A stretch of 64,000 nt of DNA from Lyophyllum atratum. Lineage: Eukaryota; Basidiomycota; Agaricomycetes; Agaricales; Lyophyllaceae. The first letter of the stretch is position 1. Each line of letters starts with the position of its first letter. Made by a program: the position numbers and the translations under genes. The notes beneath the pieces are model-generated. The model made no database searches and was not told the origin of the DNA. It saw nothing but the letters and a program-made list of their open reading frames with translations. Below are positions 56,683 to 64,000 of this stretch, one piece after another. The stretch covers positions 62,001 to 126,000 of the forward strand of contig JACGCN010000021.1 in NCBI GenBank assembly GCA_014905825.1, given 5' to 3'.

Positions 56683-58587
56683 TGAGTCCCGCTAGCTTCC
56701 GGTCTTCCACTGCATCTTGTGACCTTGTAACCATCGCGATGAATCGTCCAAATATACAGATGCTTCGAATATCTGGGCTATGTGAGGGCTGGATCGAGGT
56801 CTCCGCATGCACTGTCCGCGCCGAAACCGAGCGATTTGCAAGTTTCGTAGTGCCTGAGCGAGAGTGTGATGTCAAGGATAGAAAGCTGACGAGTTGTGTG
56901 ACAGAATCCACCGGTGGATAGGGAGGTAATAAGGCCTCGAGATCGCAACGTCCATCAAATGGGATAGAGAGCCGCCCAGGGATGACCTTTGCTGTAACCC
57001 GAAGCGTGACGCCGCAGCTGAGAGTGTTGATGGTAATGCCGCCGTCACATAATGTGTTTGGGAGCAAAGGAGGGCGCCTACGTTCACAGTTTCTCCGCCA
57101 TCTTCTGAACGAAAAACCTCACAAAAACTAGCAATTTGGGGAAGCGGATGGGGTCATGGTATGGTGTACATGGTCGGCTCTGTTGTGGCGTACGCTAACG
57201 GAATAATCTGTGACAGATGGTTTGTAAACCCTCGTTTTAGCCTGGCATAGAGGAGAATGCTCGACCTTGGTTGAACACGATGTAGCCAGGACAAGTCCAC
57301 GGAGTGTTTCGGCGCCTTGACGAGTGAAACGACCACCAGTCTGCTAAGCGCACATGAGGAATGCGATCGATGCAAGGAGACTTGTGGAGATAGAACTTAA
57401 CAGCGGCCCAGGACGGCCACTCAAAAACCTTGACTCAGACAAGTTGCGGACTCCGAGATTTAGTCGAGGGGTCATCGGGAGCTTACGACCGATGAAAATT
57501 CCCACAATCCTTTGCCCAATTCGAGCCGCAACGGTTGGAATGCTTTCTCGTTTCTCTTCTCTCCCTTACGCCAACGTCTGGCAAATGTCTGGGACCCTCC
57601 GCTATGGAAGAGTTGACATTGGAATCAAAGATACGTACCAAGCGCGCGTGAAGGAGGCATGAAGCGAGTGGTACACGTCGGTGGACCCTTTCGATGGAGC
57701 GGTTTTGGTGGGGCCGAGGTCAACATAGGAAAAGCAAAGTTGACACATCTTCACCACCGTGATCCCAGCTTGATGGCTGAAGTGGAGCTCAAGAGCCCGC
57801 ACGCTGGGCAAAACTACTCATCGAGTCCCCCGCCCGCGTCCTTGCTAGTCACACTTTCGTCGGTTTTATCTGGAAAAGTGAGTCGGCCTGTCCTATGGAT
57901 CGCAACTGTATCCCAATGACCCTATCCCAGATCGTCTAGACGTCGTTGATGGTCAAAGTTGCCAGCGCCAAGGCTACTTCGACCTCATTGTCCAGAAATG
58001 GGGCCCATTCGTCATCACCTACACCCCGACTCGCGCTGATCTCAGAGCAGGTCGGTGTCATCGAAGGTTGGCCATGTTGAGACCAGCTCGTCACGGACAC
58101 CGCTCGGCGATGGGCAGGGGAAGCACGCCAATACCAGCATCGGGTACGCCCTCTTCATGGGGCTCGATCTCGAAACGGATGTTTGCTAGCGTCTCTCAGG
58201 GGCTGCCATGCCACCGCCGGACAAGGACTACTTCTGCCCTGGCTCGTGCAAGACGGCCGAGATTTATGGGAAAGGACAAGAATTGATTCCATGTGCTGTT
58301 TGGCTGCGATGGGGAACCTACGAATCTCCATGAGGAGCCCCATGGTTCTTCGTCACCAATCCTATTCGTCTGTGAGGATATGTGAAGCTGCGGCATGAGA
58401 AAAAAGATGGTTTGTGGAGCGGCTGACAGGCAACTCGCTGTTTTCCAGGGCCGAAATGGGTATAAAATGTGCGCGTTCCTCACGATTTCTCTCGTTCGCT
58501 GGCTCATGTTTTGAACAGAACGCTAATTCACCGATACATCCGTTTGCGCTTCCCCAACCCGCCTCGCCTCCGTCCAAGAAACCTCTA
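56683..58587. other. Intergenic region
   Basis: About 1.9 kb without a supported gene. A TATAAA box at 58461-58466 precedes the next gene by about 125 bp. Some frames (57354-57919) are open but show no splice-supported or recognisable product. Confidence 0.4.
58461..58466 (+). promoter_or_regulatory. TATA box of the 135-aa gene
   Basis: TATAAA about 125 bp upstream of ATG 58588, the right spacing for a fungal core promoter with a ~90-nt leader. No other gene start is near. Confidence 0.45.
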
Positions 58588-59120
58588 ATGGACCCTTCCG
58601 CCGCCGATTCCGGTAGTGGCCAGAGTTTTGGACCAGGGCTTCCCTACACCTCATTGCCACGCACCTCTCCTATCGGACCCCGAGACAGGGAAGATGTACC
58701 TATACAGCGCCGACTCCATCCGTGCTCAGCTGAGCCGGCTACATTTCGCACAGTTTCGAAGACATTTGGCAGGTCAGGGTCGAGAGCGCATTTTGAGGGC
58801 GTTTTGGGGCATGATCATGGGAGAGGAAGCGAGGACTGCGAAGGCGGGGCCTTGCAGCGTTGCCTTAACTGCGGAGATGCAGGCTCTTGGAGGAAGTTTG
58901 GAGGTACTTCTTACTGCTTATTCCATTTCGTCGAACTAACAGGAGCTGATAGGTGCTTGCAACGGCCGATGCTTTTTCTTCATTCCCGATCCAGAGTTCC
59001 AAAAGGAGGGCTAAAAGGAGCATAGGAGATAAGATAAGATCCATGTTCGAGGGAGAAAGAGTTGAATCGGGTATCAGCGATAGGGAGCCGTTTTCTAGAT
59101 CGGGTTTTGACTGGGATTGA
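58588..59120 (+). CDS. Small unknown protein (135 aa)
   Basis: Three exons (58588-58612, 58689-58903, 58953-59120) give 135 aa. Splicing joins MDPSAADSG to KMYLYSADSIRAQLSRLHFAQ in frame, using GTAGTG..GACAG, and the second intron (GTACTT..GATAG) joins SLE to VLATADAFSSF. The middle (RRHLAGQGRERILRAFWGMIMGEEARTAK) looks helical; the C-terminus is charged (KRRAKRSIGDKIRSMFEGERVE). There is no signal peptide or transmembrane helix. Reading the exon without intron 1 gives a different, less coherent frame. No family recognised. Support is the TATA box, the splice sites and the consistent frame. Confidence 0.6.
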
Positions 59121-59328
59121 ACCTCCCACTTCTAACGCTTTCGGCGGTTACTGTGGCCAGAGTAATGAAGCTGAAGAGCCAAACTTCGTGGAAGAGTCAA
59201 GCACAGATGACAGCGCCTAATCGGACTACAGGCATCTCAGACCTTGATACGAACAAGCTGAATTAGGACACAGAGACATTTTGTCAAGACTGGCAACTAA
59301 GAGACGTCCTCTTGATGATTTCGACTAC

Positions 59329-60593
59329 ATGTCCAGCAAACCTATGGGTCCCTTGCCTATCCTTCTCGGCTTGTTCTTCGGTTCTTTGGGCTATGGCGAG
59401 TACCTTCACTGTCATATATATCTCTCAGTTCCTCTGATACGGCTGTTGGGACCAGGAATCAACCTGGTCACGTTCTTCATATGCATTCTCAAGCTGCTGG
59501 TCAATGAGGGGAACCTCAAATCGAGACATGAAATCAACTATCTGATGGTCGCAGCTGCGATCTCCATGTTTATCGTCGCTACGTGCGATGTCGTCGTCGA
59601 AGTCTGCCAGAACGTAACGGTTTTCGTTGACAAATACTTCGAGGCAGACCCGCGAGTGGGTGGTGGCGGCTCTCGGTGGTGGGGTGTGACGCTGTTCTCT
59701 TTTTTTGTTGCTCAGATGACCTTTGGGGATATCATCCTTGTGCGTATTTCAATCATCATCAAGGCCTGGAAACTCATCCTTGTCAGATATACCGGTGTTT
59801 CGTCGTGTGGAATCGTACATGGAAGGTCATCGTGGCGCCCATAGTATTATCGCTGACCGCTGTAGGTGAGTGTGTCGATGTGATCATCCAACGGGGTTTT
59901 ACGCTATCATTCAGGTTGCGGTGTTTCCGTTGTTATCATAGCCTTGACCACCTACTTCTCCAGCAATCGCGGCCGCATTACGCCGCTCATAACTACCATG
60001 CTCACAGTTACCCTCGCCTCAAACTTTCTATCGTCGATTCTCATTGTATTCCGTATCTGGAGCATTCACAGAGAGTCAGCTCGGTATAAAATGAGTGGCC
60101 AGGCTGACCCATTGCCACGGGCAATCCGGGTCACCGTCGAAGCGGGTCTCATCTACACGACGTCGCTTATTGTCCTTCTGGCAATCCACGTCGAGGGAGG
60201 CGGAGCTCAACATACCGTGTCGCGTTTGGTATATCCACCTCATTGTTCCCAAATACCTTTCCATTAACAACTTTTGCTGCGGATAGATCGTCCAAATAAT
60301 CGTAAGGACGCTTTCGTATGCTTGTTATGTGCTCTGACTGTTTTTTTAATTAGGGGATTGCGTTCAACTTGGTCATCAGTTGCACAACGCCTAAATTCTC
60401 AGATTCTCATATTCTTTCCATCGTACCCGAAGTGCCTCCACGACCCATGGTGATCAGCAAAGAGGTTGTCATATCCCGGGACCCTCCTGAAGATTCGCGG
60501 AAAAGCTCTCGTATCCGCGGCCAGGAAGCAAGTACCAAGACGCAGCGAAGCGCACGTGCCTGGAAACATCCTGAGTTGGATATTAATGCTTAG
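59329..60593 (+). CDS. Multi-pass membrane protein, basidiomycete 7TM-like family
   Basis: Six exons (59329-59395, 59456-59739, 59787-59865, 59915-60228, 60287-60301, 60354-60593) give 332 aa. Intron 1 is a 60-bp GC..AG intron; if it is retained the frame stays open with 20 extra residues. Hydrophobic segments: LPILLGLFFGSLGYGINLVTFFICIL, NYLMVAAAISMFIVATCDVVV, a mid segment with QMTFGDIILIYRCFVVWNRTWK (the family signature of Arg/Cys then Val-Trp), VIVAPIVLSLTAVGCGVSVVIIAL, TLASNFLSSILIVFRIWSIH, AGLIYTTSLIVLLAIH and IVQIIGIAFNLVI. The C-terminus is cytosolic and charged. This large Agaricomycete family has about seven helices and no proven function. Confidence 0.82.
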
Positions 60594-61076
60594 GCTTCGG
60601 CACGAGCTTGTTTACTTATGCATAGTGATAGTGATATTACCCACGGGCGGTCCCGAGATGGAACATATGCTTGAAATAAATTGGACGACACCTCTTCCGA
60701 CTTATGCTGGTGCTATAGACCGTCGTTTGACGACCAATATGTATGTACTGATACGCAACTCGTTTTTTTTGTCAGCTCCGACATTCAGCCCACCTCCAGA
60801 GGGGTGATGAATGAAGAGAACTGAAGATTCATGTGCATGGTCGACAAATCGAAAGATGTGTTGGTCCCCGACTGATCTTATCGTCTGACGGGAATGGTTC
60901 TCATACTGATTATCTTATCTGGATTTGTCAAAAGTTATAATTTAAATATATCTCTGATATCTCTGACGTCACGAGTTGAAAACCCCTCTTCCTCAAGCGC
61001 TAAGCGCTAAGCTTTCGAAACTTTCAAGTTCAACGTCGAAGCGTTCCAGACGAGTCAGAGTCATTCGTTAGGAAAC
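60594..61076. other. Intergenic region
   Basis: 3' flank of the membrane protein and promoter of the potassium channel; no feature beyond A/T-rich patches. Confidence 0.4.
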
Positions 61077-63172
61077 ATGAATGATCCCGGTCTCGATGAA
61101 ACAATTGAAGAGGGGTTTAACAACATCACCCATACCCTTAAGGAGCAAGTGTCTCGAAACAGTGGGCATTCATCAGGCGCAAGGGCTGCGTTTCGCCATG
61201 AACTGAAAGTCGACGAAGAGGAGGAAGAAGTAGGATTCGACCAACCGAAGTGCGTAATTACTCTCAACTCTCAATTTTTTACGCTAAAGGAGAAATCCAG
61301 ACGGTGGTGGTTCACCTCAACAGCCTTTCCTCTAATTGCTGGGACCTTCGGGCCTTTGGCTAATTTATTCTCGGTCTGCGGCCTTGTACAAACCTGGCGC
61401 GTCGCTATACCGGATGGAAAGACTGAAATGGCAGGGACGAGCGTGAAGGATCCGCCATGGTATCTCAGAAGTCAATACCTGAACTAATCTCCTCTGAGCT
61501 GAGCGAGTCTCCTGTCTAGGTTACTTGCTTTGAACTCGATATCGCTAGCATTGGCTCTCATAGCAAATGGCCTTCTACTCCTCAATTTCGCACACCGAAT
61601 ACGTTACTCGATAGCTCAGCCGTTCACAATCGCTCTATGGTTAGTCTAGTTGATTACACGACGCGAAGTTGTATCAGTTATCTAACGGTCCTCAGGTACA
61701 TGGCCGCGACCTTCCTCATCGTTCCCTTAGGTTTGACACGAGACCTCGTGGTGCAACCAACATCCACGCACGCATTCGGTCAGGCATACTACTATGCCCT
61801 TATTTCAGCAGCTATCTATACGATCGTCGCGACCCTCCTCCTCCTCAATGTCCTAGGAGCGTACGCCTTCAAGGCATATCCGCCCTCCTTCAACTCTCTC
61901 ACTATCCCTCAACGGACCCTCATGCTCCAAAGCATATCATATATCCTATACCTCGCTTTGGGTGCTGGCGTATTTTCCGCTGCTGAGGGGTGGCATTATA
62001 CCGACGGGTTGTATTGGGCCGACTACACCCTTCTCACCATCGGTCTGGGTACCGACTTCCCACTTCAGACGACACTCGCTCAGGCACTTCTCATCCCATA
62101 CGCAGCGTGCGGCATCACCATGATTGGTCTCGTGATTGGAAGCGTCCGAGGGTTGGTATTGGAGCGAGCGAAGATGAAAGTAATCCGGAGAAACCTGGCG
62201 AAGCAACGGCAGACACACATCGACCATACGGACAAGCCTGACGAAGAGTGGAAAGAGCAGGAGTTCAAGTCTATGCGGCGGATAGAGCATAAAGCAGAAA
62301 TCATGCAACAGTACTCCGCCCTTGCGACCTCGTTTTTTGCCTATTTAATCGTCTGGTTCGGGGGCGCGCTTGTATTCTGGTACTCGGAAGCGGTAAGACA
62401 CAGTATTCTCTCGTTCGAACTTGAACGCTTACGGGTATTCTAGAAACCACAGAAGTGGACATACTTCGAGGCTATGTATTTTGCATACACTTCGCTGCTG
62501 ACCATCGGTTACGGCGACTTCTATCCTCAATCAAACGCTGGAAAGCCGTTCTTCGTGGTCTGGTCCCTAATTGCGGTACCCACTGTCACGGTTCTCATCT
62601 CAACCATGGGAGATACCATCGTTCAGTGGCTAAGAAAAGGAACACTTTGGCTAGGGCAAAGGACTGTCTTGCCAGAACGGGACAGGCCCCGGAAGCGCAA
62701 CTCAAGCGAGGCGCAAACGGACGACGCAACAGCGGCCGATGACGGTGATTCAATAAAAAGGCTGGGTGGCGATGTGGAGCATCTTGGGGAGGCGATTGAA
62801 AAGGGAGAAGAAGAACGGGGGCGAGGCGGCAGCTTAGCCGCCAGAATCGCCCGAGAGATAAGTGGCCTGGCGAAGGATGTTGGAAGCAAGCCGCCTAAGA
62901 GGTACCGCTGGGATGAGTGGATAAGGTGGCTCGATTTGCTGGGCATGAATAGTGAAAGCCAGTCGAAGGAAGGCCGAACGGGATCAAGTTCAGGACTATC
63001 GTCGAGTCAAAAGGGGGGATCGGATTGGACGTGGCTAGGTAAAGAGGGTCCACTTTTTAGCAGAGTTTCTGAAACAGAATGGGTGCTCGGTAAGTTGTGT
63101 TCGCGGCTCGAAGAGGTGTTGGAGAAGGAATTGGATGATGCTGCTCGACGAGATAAATATAGCCATTCCTAA
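61077..63172 (+). CDS. TOK1: TOK-type outward-rectifying potassium channel
   Basis: Four exons (61077-61459, 61520-61639, 61696-62392, 62444-63172) give 642 aa, close to fungal TOK channels. Two pore loops are seen. The first is YTLLTIGLGTDFP, with the filter starting at Thr282. The second is TSLLTIGYGDFYP, with the filter starting at Thr420. Four TM helices precede the first pore (FPLIAGTFGPLANLF, SLALALIANGLLLL, YMAATFLIVPLGL, YYALISAAIYTIVATLLLLN), with further helices around the second pore, the 8-TM/2-pore layout unique to fungi. The cytosolic C-terminus is long, Glu/Arg/Ser-rich. TOK channels pass K+ out of the cell on depolarisation and set membrane potential at the plasma membrane. 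The first pore has GLG where most K channels have GYG, normal for TOK. Confidence 0.93.
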
Positions 63173-64000
63173 TACCCATCATGATACCATCTACTGACGC
63201 GAGAAACGTGGATATCGGAGGGACTGAATTTGATGTTGTGCGATGGTAGGACATGTCACACACGCAAACGCTTGGACGTGCCTCTACGTTGTTAAAATAC
63301 AGGCCGTTGCACCGACCATAAATTGTGCCACAGCCAGCTTTTAGCCTTGTTACTGTCGTTATCACCACAACGCAATATCTCTGAATCTTGATAGTCACTC
63401 GTGAATAACTTGAGGTCCTTCACGGTACGGCGTGGTGTAAGTTTGGTCGCTCACATGCCACGATATTTTCCATGCTTCAGATTCTAGAGAGCTTGGTCAT
63501 CATCGTGTAATCCACCGCTTAAACAGAAAGGAAAAAACCCTTATAATCCTAACCGAATGGTATTCCAAAGTCGCATAATTGAATCCGCTTCTAAACTCGA
63601 TCAGCCCGGCGGGTGTATATCTGCACCCAACCTTGACGTCATGATGACGCGGCGGACATTAGCGAACTGCTTCCGGTGCGTCGTGGGGTATGGCTATAGC
63701 CTACTCTCAAGGGCTGCGCGAAGGTGGCCTCGAGAACCAAAAAGAAGAAAAAACCGCCAAGCCCCGAAACGCACGGCGGCGCGGTCACACCAACACACTC
63801 AGACACATACACATACCAGCCAAGCCGCTGATAGTTTCCCAGATTTCTGGAATTTCTGATCTGCAGGTATTCCGAGAATACTAAATGAATGTGCGCCGGA
63901 GGACGGATGTGGAGTGATGTGGTCGTAAGAAGGTACATGCTCGCCCTTTAAACGTTAGTATCCGGCCCATGGAGCGAGCGAGGAGCGATAAAGTTGACAA
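63173..64000. other. Intergenic region at window end
   Basis: No gene supported; a CACACACACA-like and A-rich patch near 63800 and a short ORF (63557-63859) without recognisable features. Confidence 0.35.

Noticed and set aside
59100..59220. tRNA-like GGTTCAATCCC on the minus strand
   Set aside because: It overlaps the end of the 135-aa gene and does not fold into a cloverleaf.
1..64000. CRISPR arrays, operons, prophage or bacterial-type systems
   Set aside because: Genes are intron-rich and eukaryotic; no regularly spaced short repeats with unique spacers were seen.

Overview
The window is nuclear DNA of a filamentous basidiomycete, most likely an Agaricomycete. Genes are dense and carry many short introns of about 45-75 bp with GT..AG ends. 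Families present are typical of mushrooms: GH79 and GH15 glycosidases, a TOK-type potassium channel, DUF4238, Cys-motif secreted proteins, and short proteins I cannot name. No species can be fixed from sequence alone. Exon structures were built by eye from splice sites, reading frame and family motifs. Cumulative exon lengths give an open frame in each gene modelled as intact.

Layout. 0-5.6 kb: an F-box-family fragment, a Rho1 GTPase, a small Pro-rich protein with a Cys-rich tail, and an intact F-box-like gene. 5.6-8.5 kb: an orphan copy of a gene-flanking repeat and two tandem tRNA-Ser(AGA). 8.5-15.1 kb: secreted or surface proteins (GH79, a GPI-type protein, a large secreted repeat-family protein). 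16.3-20.3 kb: a second, rearranged copy of the Rho / Cys-tail / F-box block with damaged members. 21.4-23.9 kb: an NAD(P) aldehyde dehydrogenase. 24.2-39.4 kb: a nest of duplications around a phosphate transporter. It holds two inverted copies of a CCCH zinc-finger gene and three copies of a cassette made of a secreted-protein-like ORF remnant, a DUF4238 fragment and a conserved 207-aa gene of unknown function. 39.8-50 kb: tRNA-Ser(CGA), a 27-exon GH15 enzyme, two tandem calcium-binding-type secreted proteins, tRNA-Glu and an FHS-type sugar transporter. 50.9-56.7 kb: tRNA-Ser(TGA), an unknown gene, and a DUF4238 gene split by a 2,580-bp element with long terminal inverted repeats. 58.6-63.2 kb: a small unknown gene, a multi-pass membrane protein and a TOK potassium channel.

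How it fits together. There is no single metabolic cluster. The genes look like ordinary physiology: cell polarity (Rho1), nutrient import (phosphate, sugar), K+ efflux, polysaccharide or trehalose hydrolysis, and aldehyde oxidation. The special feature is repeated segmental duplication, tandem and inverted, that copies short lineage-restricted genes and their promoters and leaves fragments and broken copies. The clearest single event is the transposon-split DUF4238 gene, whose insertion point, target-site duplication and lost reading frame can all be read directly.
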